Positions 10,934 to 20,694 of a stretch of DNA of 25,379 nt are shown piece by piece (the first letter of the stretch is position 1; the number at the start of each line of letters is the position of its first letter). The DNA comes from Bondarzewia mesenterica. Its lineage: Eukaryota; Basidiomycota; Agaricomycetes; Russulales; Bondarzewiaceae. The notes beneath the pieces were generated by a model. The model worked only from the letters and a program-made list of their open reading frames with translations. It made no database searches and had not been told where the DNA came from. The stretch spans positions 1 through 25,379 of the forward strand of contig SGPL01000478.1 in assembly GCA_004802705.1 (NCBI GenBank), in the 5' to 3' direction. Made by a program: the position numbers and the translations under genes.

Positions 10934-11821
10934 GCACCAGCACTACTTGTGACACGGGCAGCCGTGTGCTCCCTCTCATTCAAGCTCCTCTACCTCCTAC
11001 TCGCTCCCAGTACTGTCTTCTGCCAGCCGCCCTCCGTACTTCGGGATGATCCCTGCACACGAAGTGCGCCGTGCCTGCCCATTCATCACTTCGGGGGTGC
11101 GCACGGCTTCCCGAAGCTAACGATCCGAGACCGGTTGCCTCCGTTGCTTCAACGGAGATTCACCAACTTGTTCTTGTTTCCTCACGTGTCTCCCATATTG
11201 CTCCATCACTGGAACACCATCATATACACCAGTAAGCATTCATTCTTGCCATAGGATGTCGTCCAAAAGCGCTCATTGTAATCGCGTAACTAGATACAGC
11301 AGCACCTCCATCGGCATGAGCTACTGTGAATTGTTTTCTGCCCTAACTCCTACACCGACTTCCACGTATGTGTAGATGATATATCACCATTAACCTCCGG
11401 TTACCCCGATTTAGCGGATCCCGTGGTACGACAGTAGATTGCAAAACACAGAGCACCCGAGCCCGCGTTTACCCGTAGGACCTAGCCTGCATTCCATGTC
11501 CATGGTTTCGTAGAGTTCTCACAAACCCGAGTCGTCGTTTATCAACGAAGACAGCGTATATTCGGTTGTTGATATCGCGCCCGTTCCAGCGACTCCAAGT
11601 CAACCGTGAGCGCATGAGCACCGATGTCTGAACGGATTGGGGGTTGAAAGCGGTCGATGGGACTTCGACGGAGCCACTTCTGACTATTAGTCGTTTCAGG
11701 TGCATACAATTTGCTCAAGCAGTCAACAGATGAAAATCAGTTGTTTTCCTACAGCCAATAGGCTGCAAATCTCCAGAGCGCGTCGGGATGATCACGCGTT
11801 AAAAGTTTGCAAGCAACACGA

Positions 11822-12593
11822 TCACAGCGTGTGGAATATGCTTGAGAATATTGATGCAATTACAGTCTGCCGACCTGCACAGTGCAGAGACGTCACCTAC
11901 ACAATAAAATGACAAAAACTTCCAACAAAAAGATAAATAATTATATATAAAAAACAGTTGGACAAAGCACTCAAAAATTGACCACCGCAAGAAAAAGATC
12001 GCGTTCACAAAGGGTGCGTGCAACGCTCTTACCGCAAAGTTCCCAGACTGGACATCAGGAAAGGCTGTCCAGCACTGTCGCGTCAGATAATATTGCGGTT
12101 GTCCCGGATATGGGCTGCAGCATGCAGTGAACATGTTGTCGATGACGGTGATGTCGACGGAAAAGAGCTTCTCGAGGAAACCAGGTGTGTCGATGTAAAC
12201 GGCCCCTCGGAGCTGTGCCCGCAATTGGGCATCAACTTCTCCGACCAGGGTGTGGAAGGTCGAACGCTCTTCAGATACGGATATGCTGTCAACGCATTGT
12301 GCGCGAGGAGTATTAGGTACGTGATCTTGCAATTATGGCCCAACGCGTGCCGCAGATGATCTGCCACTGGGAGGTGATAGCTGGTAATAGACGACGCACC
12401 TGGAGGACGACTCGGCGATTTGTTCAAAAAGATGTTTCATCCGCACCGTGGAATCATCGATCGTCGCGAACTTGGACTTCTTTTAAAAGCACATTGTGAG
12501 GGAGCGGGGTCAAGATCATGGCTCTGACGCTCTGACAAGTGCAGAAACGCGCTCTGGCCGTTCACCGAAAAACGCGACCCGAACTTTTGTCAT
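11822..12593 (-). CDS. Uncharacterised four-exon gene, 154 residues
   Basis: I do not recognise a family. Model exons, minus order: 12593-12537, 12479-12400, 12285-12033 and 11896-11822. All phases agree and introns are 57, 114 and 136 nt. The protein starts M-T-K-V-R-V-A-F-F-G-E-R-P-E-R-V. The middle exon contains F-H-T-L-V-G-E-V-D-A-Q-L-R-A-Q-L-R-G and I-D-T-P-G-F-L-E-K-L-F-S, and the protein ends F-S-S-I-F-H-T-L. It has a mixed, codon-like composition rather than low complexity. The exon 3 donor (G-T-A-A-G-A) and its acceptor (T-G-T-G-T-A-G) are good. The first intron's ends (G-T-C-A-G-A and A-A-A-A-G) are weaker, so the 5' exon is the least certain part. It could be a lineage-specific gene or a decayed piece of a longer one. 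Confidence 0.5.
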
Positions 12594-13125
12594 GTTGCGT
12601 GCGCCGTGCCAGTTGCAACGCGCTTGTGGCGCCCCGCCACGTTTGACAATGCACGCCGCACGGTGCAGTCATGTAATCGTTAGCGTCTCTTCCATACCGA
12701 AGTGTCTCTAGCTCGCAGGGCAAACCGTCATCAATCATTGGTTTGAGTATGCCATACGATCACCGAGGATCACCGTCTAGTATCTTCGAGCTGCTACTGG
12801 CTGTATCTGAACTTGGGGCGCCAGTAATCCATCCGTTGCACCTGTGAGGATTTNACCAATCTGTCGCAGTATTATCAAGTTATATCTCGNTACTCTGTAA
12901 CGAGATTGAAGGAGAAANGAAGGAAGAGGACTGCGTCATGCTTCTCAAATGAGCTGTTTTGCTGAGAAATATTTAATCAGCTACAATACATACCTGTAAG
13001 TCTTAAATGTGGCTTAACTGACATAAATTACNAATACATCATCTGTGGCTTTGTCAGTCACTACTTCTCGATTTTACTGGCAGCCTTTTTCTCCATTCGT
13101 CTCTTTCCATTACCTCCACCATCGT
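12594..13125. promoter_or_regulatory. Promoter and 5' UTR of eIF1, with a probable leader intron
   Basis: A likely 5' UTR intron runs 12996-13057. It has a strong donor (G-T-A-A-G-T), a branch-like C-T-T-A-A-C-T-G-A-C and the acceptor T-T-G-T-C-A-G, and its 62 nt match the coding introns of the gene. The leader just before the ATG is pyrimidine-rich, as is common for translation genes. Ambiguous bases occur at 12854, 12890, 12918 and 13032, so sequence quality is poor here. Confidence 0.5.
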
Positions 13126-13694
13126 ATGAACGTTCAGAACTTTAACAACGTTGGTATGTCTGCATATCATTCATATACCTCTCTTTCAACAATTCTTAAC
13201 GCTGTGGCATTGCAGACCCGTTTGCCGATGACGACGTCCTCGCCGGCCAGCAAGACGTTGGTGGGCAGCAGAATTACATCCACATTCGTATCCAGCAGCG
13301 GAATGGCCGCAAGACCCTGACAACGCTGCAGGGCTTGCCCGTAGGTGCGTAATGCTTGCTCCAGTACTCCATCCTGAACTAGTTGCCGACTGATGGTTCG
13401 CAGAATACGATGCGAAGAAGCTTCTGAAGGCTTTCAAGAAGGTACTGTACTCATACTCCACCCATCTCTCGTCTCCACCGTTTCTATCCCATCTATACCA
13501 TATACTGAGTTGATCGAATGGGCAAGTTTGCTGACTCTATGTTTCTCCAGGAATTCGCCTGCAATGGCACCCTCGTCGATGACGTTGATATGGGCAAAGT
13601 CATCCAACTGCAGGGCGATCAGCGCCAGAAGATTTCCACCTTCCTTATCGACGAAGGTCTCCCGCGGAACACCATCAAGGTGCACGGCTTCTGA
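13126..13694 (+). CDS. SUI1: Translation initiation factor eIF1 (SUI1)
   Basis: Exons 13126-13153, 13216-13344, 13404-13441 and 13551-13694 (introns 62, 59 and 109 nt) encode 112 residues, the usual eIF1 length. The short N-terminal arm with D-P-F-A-D-D-D leads into Y-I-H-I-R-I-Q-Q-R-N-G-R-K-T-L-T-T, the signature strand of the SUI1 fold. Then come K-K-E-F-A-C-N-G-T, V-I-Q-L-Q-G-D-Q-R and the terminal I-K-V-H-G-F. eIF1 binds the 40S subunit near the P site and enforces accurate AUG selection. The start is the first ATG after the pyrimidine-rich leader. No frame breaks are present. Confidence 0.97.
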
Positions 13695-14162
13695 GCGGAC
13701 ATGAGGGCTCTCTATCATGTCTCGTATCCGACTCTGCACTTGCGGTTGTTGGTACAGCATGCATAACACGACCGTCTGACCTCATGTTTCCATTGATATG
13801 GACTGTTTCTTTCTCTTACTCACTCTCTCGATTCGTCATTATTGTTGTGTTTATGTACTGATTACTAGCGCCGGTCCTGCTTGTACTTTCTGTGTTTGTC
13901 GCTTTGCAATTGTGCAGTATCATTTGGCAAGGAGCAGGTGTACGTTACCGTGTTCGCCATTCATATTATATGCATGCTTTTTTTTTTTTTTTCTATTCAG
14001 GGCGTCCGTCGTGAAATAACAAAAAAAACGTTGTGTATATAGATGATGGTATATAAGTATCGAGAGATACAAATGCAATNAATAAAATAAAAGTGTGGGA
14101 TGAAGAAAACGATTCCCGTCTACGAAGTCATGTCGCCATGCGACAAAACAATCCAGTAAGCT
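13695..14162. other. Convergent 3' region of eIF1 and the SNF2-family gene
   Basis: It holds the eIF1 3' UTR from the left and the remodeler 3' UTR from the right. A T run lies at about 13978-13992. No coding ORF is supported. Confidence 0.5.
14081..14086 (+). terminator. Candidate polyadenylation signal A-A-T-A-A-A
   Basis: A canonical hexamer lies 387 nt after the eIF1 stop, in an A-rich stretch next to an ambiguous base at 14080. Fungal genes often lack an exact hexamer, so assignment to eIF1 is tentative. Confidence 0.3.
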
Positions 14163-17100
14163 CTACTCGGCATCCTCTCCCATCATATGTGCCAACGCAT
14201 CATTGCCCTCACTCTTCAGCCCCTCATAAACTGCAAACATGCCCCCTTCCTTTTCCTTTTTCCTCCCACGCGCACGCACATCTTCCTCGCCCTTCCCAAC
14301 GCCCTCACTCGTCCACCCAACGCCCCTCCCTTCGAACACCTCGGGCCTCCTATCCAACAACACCTCCAACTCCTCATCACTCATCACGCTCGCCTTACCC
14401 TCCGCAGTACCAGGGACGACCTCGATCTTCTCGCCCTCGAGCGCGAGCAGNGCCGCCGCCATGTCTCCCATCGTCTCTTGCCGCCCGTTGCTCGGGCCCG
14501 CGGCGGGCATCTTGAACTTGCCCTTCGCAATAACGAGTGCTTCGAGCTGCCGCTTCTCCGATGCGCGCTGCAGGATGGTGTTCTCGATCGTGTGCTTGCT
14601 GACCAGCCGGAACACCAGCACTGGCTTCGTCTGCCCAATTCGGTGCGCGCGAGCCTGCGCCTGCAGATCCATTTGTGGGTTCTGTTAGGCGGGAAAGCCG
14701 TCAGCATCAGTCGCTTGATACACTCGACGTATCAAGAAAGACAAAGAAGAGAACGCACCCAGTCTTGATCATAGAATATCACAGTATCTGCAGCCGTCAA
14801 GTTGATCCCCAACCCACCCGCTCGGGTGCTGAGCAGGAACAAATGCGGTGCACCCGGCTTGTCCCCACTCTTCTGGAACCGGTTCATCTCTTCGCGTCGT
14901 TCTAACGGGCCTGTCGACCCGTCAATGCGGCAGAGCGGCCAATGCTTAAACTCCGTCGCCCAATCCTACAGGATGAATCGCACCGTCAATCAGATGTGTT
15001 CGTGAATAACGAAAAGCAGGGCAAGGTGTCACGCACCTCGATGACATCCAACATCGTTACGAACTGACTGAACAAGAGCACCTTGTGTCCGCGCTTGAAC
15101 AACTCATCCAGCAGTCTCTCCAGTACCATCATCTTCCCGCTCGCATTGACCAGCTCTTCGTTCAGAACCAGCTCGTTTGTTTTCGAGTCGATAGGCCATT
15201 CGAAGAGGAAGGGATGTGAGCAGACTTTGCGCAACTGCATGACCGCATTCTGGAGGTGCAGATTATTAATCTTTTTTACTGTATGGATCCACATTGTTAA
15301 CAAGACGAGTGGAGTGGACCGTCAGAAATGGACAGACCTTTGGCTTTATATGCAAAATCGCGTCCAAGCTCAGCAACAGTCTTCTTCTCAGCAGTGCGAT
15401 GTCGAAGTCCATCACCCTTTTCCAACTGTTTGAAGTACTCGTCGTCATCGCCATCCACATCGTATTTTCTCTTCTCTTTCTCCTTCAAGCGTCTCGATCG
15501 ATTGCTCTTGCCATTCTCGTCATTCTCGTCATCCTCCTTATTTTGCTCCTCTTCAACGATTTTAGCCTTATGATCAGGCTTACCGCCGACGAGCAGATTT
15601 CGCAGCCCACCCCGCACGATGGCATCGTACAGTTCTCGTTGGCGCTCACTCAGCGGCGCGTACAAGATGTACTCTTTCTTTGGCGGTAGAGACCGCTCGA
15701 CATCGGCTTTGACGCGTCGCAAGAGGAAAGGTTTGAGAATCGAGTGGAGGGTATGTAAGAGATGCGCGCTCTTGTCCGAGCTAAGGCTCGTAGATAGACT
15801 TGGGAGGTTAAACCTGCAGGAGCGACGATCAGTTCAATACATCAAAGGGCTTAATTTGCACAGGTAAAAATTAGATGTGAAACGCACCACTCTTGAAATG
15901 ACTCGACGTCATCGAAGATATCGGGAAGGATAAAGTTCAGGAGCGACCAGAGCTCCGCAAGATTATTCTAACGAGAATGAAAAGCGCAAAAAGTAAGCCT
16001 CTCTATCGACGACCGAGGAAAACGTCCTATTGGATTTGCAACGTACGTGCAACGGTGTGCCCGTGAGTACCATTCGCCCTGCGCTGGTATACCTCTTAAT
16101 CTCCCTCATCAAACGACAATCCATATTCTTCAGCCGATGTCCCTCATCCACGACAATATAGCCCCAATTATACTTCGCCAGATGCAGCCTGTCCTTAATG
16201 ACCATCTCATACGTGGTGATCACAACTGGAAATGTCGACTTCTGCTCAGTCGGGTTTGGATCTTCTGGTTCTGGTTTGTTGTCTAGGGGTGCGGAGGTTT
16301 CTGCCGCTTGTAGCTCTTCCACTTCGCTCTCTTCCGCTTCCGACTCCGTCTCAGGCTTTTTCGCTTTACGACTGCGACGTTTTATCATTGCCTTTGCGTT
16401 TGGTCTTCGGCGCAGTCTTACCCTTTTTGCCTTTCTTAGACTTGGTATCGACTTCCATGGGCACGGCCATGACGGTGCGTCGAAGCTCAGCGCGATGCTC
16501 AGGCGTACCGTGATACATGCAAACATTGATCTGAATTGAAGTGAGAAATGGCGCTAAGTGGAAGCTTGATTACTCACATCAGGGGCGAACTTATGGAATT
16601 CGTCGATCCAATTATGCAACACGCTGAGGGGGCAAACAACGAGGAACGGTGCCTCGATGCGAACGCGCAAGTACGCAATGAAGGCAATAGTTTCGATGGT
16701 CTATGATGGTTTTGAATAAGAGCGAGCAAATAATTATTCATGAAGATGTGAAACACACCTTTCCGAGACCCATCTCGTCCGCTTCACATAAAAATTAGCA
16801 GAAGTTCATACATGTGACACGCGAAAACGTACCTAAGATCCCCGAGATTCCGTTCTCCCACAAACTCACCATCCACGCCACGCCTTCGAGCTGGTAATCC
16901 TTGAGCGTCCCGCCCGTCACCAGCGCCGGCTGGACGAACGCCGGTTTAGAGGCCTCTTCCGACGGAACGGTCAGCCTGGTGCGTTTGGCGCTTGGCACGT
17001 GATGTGCACCCGCGCCCTCCTCCTCGGACTCGCTGTCTACGCGTAGACGCTTGCCTCGCCCGCTCGAACCGATCCCATGCCTGCGGGTCCCACGCCCGCG

Positions 17101-17578
17101 TCCATGCATCGTCGTGCCCCGAGCTTTGGCTTTTGCAGCAGCCTCAGCCTGTTTTTCGCGAGAGCGGTCCATTTGGTCTTTAAGCATATTAGCGTAGAGG
17201 GAAGACTTTGAAGGAGGAAGCTGAGACGGGTAAAGCGCGCCTCCGCATCCTGTAGACACAAGTCAGTATGTCAATACGCGACGTCGCGAACATGGGATGA
17301 GACGCGTCGTACCTCCTCTTCTATAGGCTGGGGTTTTTTAGTGGGCTATTGACGGGTGGGTCAGAGGTATGAACAATGTGATAAAATTCGGCTATGCGAT
17401 CTCGGGAGATTGAGACGCGTCGCGCGAAACACACCGGAGCCATCTTATATGAGGGGTCACTGTCTTCTTCCACGTCGTCCATCTCCGTGTCGGGCAGGGG
17501 TGGCGAAGAGGCGACTGTGCTGGACTGTGGAGAGGATGTCATTGTAAAAGGAACAGGTGAGGGGGATGTAGAGGCCAT
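14163..17578 (-). CDS. SNF2-family chromatin remodeler of the Lsh/DDM1/Irc5 type (two frame breaks)
   Basis: Eleven exons, minus order: 17578-17435, 17327-17313, 17249-16833, 16781-16759, 16700-16578, 16530-16047, 15967-15888, 15813-15338, 15278-15037, 14965-14759 and 14681-14163, about 909 residues. The N-terminus has an acidic stretch and the Lsh-like segment R-F-T-R-L-S-F-L-L. ATPase motifs: Walker A D-E-M-G-L-G-K-T (194-201), D-E-G-H (369-372), L-T-G-T-P (396-400), S-T-R-A-G-G-L-G (714-721) and R-A-H-R-I-G-Q (748-754). [17 protein letters not shown] and [11 protein letters not shown] place it with Lsh/DDM1/Irc5, which slide nucleosomes and support DNA methylation and repeat silencing in plants and animals. 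A Lys-rich then Glu-rich insert of about 60 residues separates motifs I and II. One base is missing in the T run 17207-17209 and one is extra in a T run near 16382-16385; both repair cleanly. Exon 2 (15 nt) may be optional, since skipping it keeps the frame. Confidence 0.9.
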
Positions 17579-18206
17579 TGATTTTGAGTAGGGCGAAGAC
17601 AGTCGTGGTCGAACCAGTTTTGACAAGAGAGTTGGACCGAGCGCAGGCCACTGATGTTCTGTGACTGGGATCGTCACGGTGACGCGTGGTGTATTATGTC
17701 AGTAGCGCGTCCGCGCCGGCCCTAAACTCGGTCATTTCGGGCTTGAGAACAAGTCAACAAATATCAGCAGGCTGTTCGTTGTTCGTTGAGGGAGGGTAAG
17801 ATATGCTGGAGAACATACCGCTGGGAGTTTGGATACTGGATTTATGGGGAGTAGGTCCGCCACGCTGAGGTACATTGGCGGAAACGAGATGGACGTTTCC
17901 AAGGAGAAGATAAGTTGTGGCTAAATAAGAGAAAACATAACATTCTCTATAAACGCGTTTCTAGTTCTTTGTCGAAGAAGGGGACCGTAGTGTTTTCTAG
18001 CAGGAAGCGTAGTCGTAAAAAAGTCGCGTCTTACCACGTGACCAGACGCGCTAGATGCGTGACCTCGACATCACATCCCACGGCGACTGTCTCGAGACTC
18101 GCGACATACACGGTGTTACCACGATGCACACGGCCGCCAGCGGAAAACTATTCCGTCGGAGTTCGCAGCAGTTCATAGCCATTCAACCACCCCGTGCACG
18201 TTAAGC
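17579..18206. promoter_or_regulatory. Divergent promoter region between the remodeler and the RS-rich gene
   Basis: The two start codons point away from each other across 628 bp. The frame upstream of the remodeler ATG stays open to about 17677, but only a GTG could start there, so the ATG at 17578 (A at -3, G at +4) is preferred. No TATA box is clear. Confidence 0.4.
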
Positions 18207-20451
18207 ATGTCTTCCTCCTCGTCGTTGAGTACCCTGTCTAGCTATAGCAGTGATTCCCTTTTCTCGATCAGCGGTTATAGGTCGGGTCGTCGACGCTCTC
18301 GCTCTCGCCCTCGTCCTCGCTCTCGTTCTCGCTCTCATTCTCATTCCAGAGCTCATGATCGTCGATACTCAAAGGCTTCACATCGCGAGTTGTCATCTCG
18401 TAGGAACGAATCCAGAGAACACTCGTTAGCTCTCTATGCTACAGGACGCTCACGAAGTAGGCCTGCAATCAACACTGACCTGCAGGCATACAGCTCTACA
18501 TTGGCGACTGAGTCTTCTGTGTCCACGAGCAGATCTCTATCCACAGAGTCTCAATCTTCTGTCACTGATTCTTCAGACGGTAGGTTCAGTCATGTTCGTG
18601 ATGACCGACGTAGACGTCGAAGATCTTCGGACCTGGGTGATTTGCCGCCTGGATCTGATAATAACAATTTCTACGAGGGGTCTCCGAAGCTGTGCAGACG
18701 TTGCCGTGAGTTCTCCTACACTCTCTGCGAGACTAAATTGACGTTGGACTATCGTTGCATCAGACCGATCTCCGTACCAGATACACGGTCGTACGGACGT
18801 TCTTCCCGCGCTGCAACTTGAGCCTCACTCGGCTTTACTGGCAGCCTATCGCCTCACTCATCTTTCCGGCGCACCACCATCTCAAACCGCTCTTGATTCG
18901 CCACTGACTCCATCCCATTTACCGCTTCATCTTCTTCTTGCCCTCACCCCGACGGAGAAACGCGCCAGACGTCTCGCGATCGCACTCGACTCGGACGACC
19001 CGACACTGAAAGATTGGGGAATGGAGGAGTACCTCAAACTCGGTCAAGCGGGCAGACGACTTGTCCGCGAGGGCGTGTTCGAGGTGGAGATGGTGACCGA
19101 AGTTCCTCAGAGTAGAGAGGATATGGAAGAGGAAGAGAAGGAACATGAGTGGGCTGTAGAACAGTTCCGAGCGGGCAAGGCGGATGAAGTGCTCCGAACA
19201 GCGGCTGGAATTTTAAGTCGGTTGTTGCAGGCGCAGGAAGAAAGTAATGTCGGTTGGAAAGATGGGGAGTGGGGATTGACAACGCCTGCTTTCCGTGAGC
19301 CAAGTCTGGACATTGGAGGTGAGCGTACGTCTGAAGGGGACGTTCAAGAGATGCCAACCGCTTACGACGCGAAAGGGAAGGGCAAAGCAATCGCTGATAC
19401 GCTTCTTCCGTCCATGGAGGCCTCTCCGACACCCGTACCAGCCCCGTTACCTCCTGTTCTAGCCGTATCAACCGATACAGAAACTATAATTCCAGCTAAG
19501 GATATCACTCCTGACGGCGTGCGCACTCCCAACAATGCAATTCCAATCAGCCCCGAACTCCTCACCTACACCATGTCTTCCATCTCTCGCACCCACACAC
19601 GCACCCAAACTCGGCCGATCGCATTTTCGCGCTCTCCGGACAATTTTTCGCTATATAGCTATGACTATAGCTACGAACCTATTGCATCGCCCTCGCGCGC
19701 GGATGATGACATCGCCGTGACTTCAGACATGGAGAATGTTCCCATCTCGTCCGATATTGAGGGTTCCGACGGCGGCTTGACGACGCCCAGCCATTCTCGC
19801 CGTGTGTCTCCCTCGCGTAGACGCGGGAGGCACGTCTCGTCGGGGCTCACCACGCCCATGCGATCGCCGTCGACCTCGCCCACACGCACGACGACACCAC
19901 TCCCCGTTCCCGTGCGCAACCTGCCGCTTCGTCTGTTCGGTGGTGCCGCCTCTGACTCCGATCAGACGAGCCGTCCGCCATCACCAGCGCCCTCCCGTTC
20001 TCCGGCACGCACGCCATCACCCTCGCTCTCTGCGGACCTGACTCCGGGCCCCCCACCTCCCTCACCTCCGTCCCACGCTACGCAGCTGCCCTTCAACATC
20101 CCCGTCATTCCCTCCTTCGACCTTCCTTCCTCCCCTCACTTCCCCCGTCTCCCTCCCCTTCCGCCAATCCAATTTCTTCCAGCTCTATCGTCTATAAGAC
20201 GACACGCAGACGGCACCGGTCCCCCGCCGCCTGTTTTCCTAGCGCTTGGCGCCCGCCGCGCGTGCATACCCTACACTCCGGCGTTCCAGGGCCTGGATCT
20301 CCGTGTGGTACGACCTGTGACTGCAAGGGAAAGACTGGCGGTGAGGGATGCTGTAGGTGTGTTAACGAGAATCGGGGCGAAGGTTGTTGGTGACGAGACG
20401 GAGGGGAAGAGGAAGGGCATGATGTGGAGTTTGAGTTATGTTGAGTTTTGA
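18207..20451 (+). CDS. Uncharacterised RS- and SP-rich protein, 728 residues
   Basis: I do not recognise a family. Exons 18207-18705 and 18764-20451 join in phase across a 58-nt intron. The first 50 residues are Ser-rich, then R-R-S-R-S-R-P-R-P-R-S-R-S-R-S-H-S-H forms an RS-type run like those of splicing factors. A C-R-R-C-H motif sits at the exon junction (about 163-167). Residues about 180-290 (A-L-L-A-A-Y-R-L near the start, D-W-G-M-E-E-Y-L-K-L-G-Q-A-G-R-R-L-V later) look like a folded helical domain. Then follows a long Ser/Pro/Thr-rich region full of S-P and T-P sites, and a conserved-looking C-terminus with L-G-A-R-R-A-C-I-P-Y-T-P-A-F-Q-G-L-D-L-R-V. This pattern suggests a nuclear, heavily phosphorylated protein, but that is inference. 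The exon 1/exon 2 join is the least certain part; the large second ORF (from about 18764) is long enough to be secure by itself. Confidence 0.7.
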
Positions 20452-20694
20452 GCTTGATTATGCCTCGGAAGACTAGACGCAGATTTCGTTAGATTGAATT
20501 TAGGATGGATTGTGTATCAAAGGACAATGTATCCATACTTGTACATATATACAATCTCAACATCGTTCCTTTGCTGTGGAAGATCTTCTCTTTACGAAGT
20601 CATGTGGACCAAAGCAACAGTGCCCACAAATATTATACACCAAAGTTGCGCCAGAGCATACAAAATCGAGACATCCCTAAAATGATACAGCAGC
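20452..20694. other. Convergent 3' region of the RS-rich and POLE3-like genes
   Basis: The stop codons are 243 bp apart, so the two 3' UTRs probably overlap or nearly meet. No ORF in this gap is supported. Confidence 0.5.

Larger units (their letters stand above)
10145..11821. other. Gene-poor region upstream of the amine oxidase
   Basis: The first few hundred bases should be the amine oxidase promoter and 5' UTR. No ORF beyond that can be assigned. An 18-bp perfect palindrome lies at 10597-10614 and an 11-nt tandem duplication at 10912-10933. The plus-strand ORF 10949-11254 (101 residues, Leu/Pro-rich) and the minus-strand ORF 10697-10921 look partly codon-like but have no family signal or consistent splice partners. 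Confidence 0.45.

Noticed and set aside
10949..11254. 101-residue plus-strand ORF with a hydrophobic start and a donor-like end
   Set aside because: No homology signal, no in-phase continuation found after the donor, and Leu/Pro-rich composition.
16337..16390. A 50-nt intron (G-T-A-A-G-A to C-A-G) in the Lys-rich part of the remodeler instead of a frame break
   Set aside because: Length and ends look right, but splicing it puts the following exon in the wrong frame, so an extra base is the better explanation.
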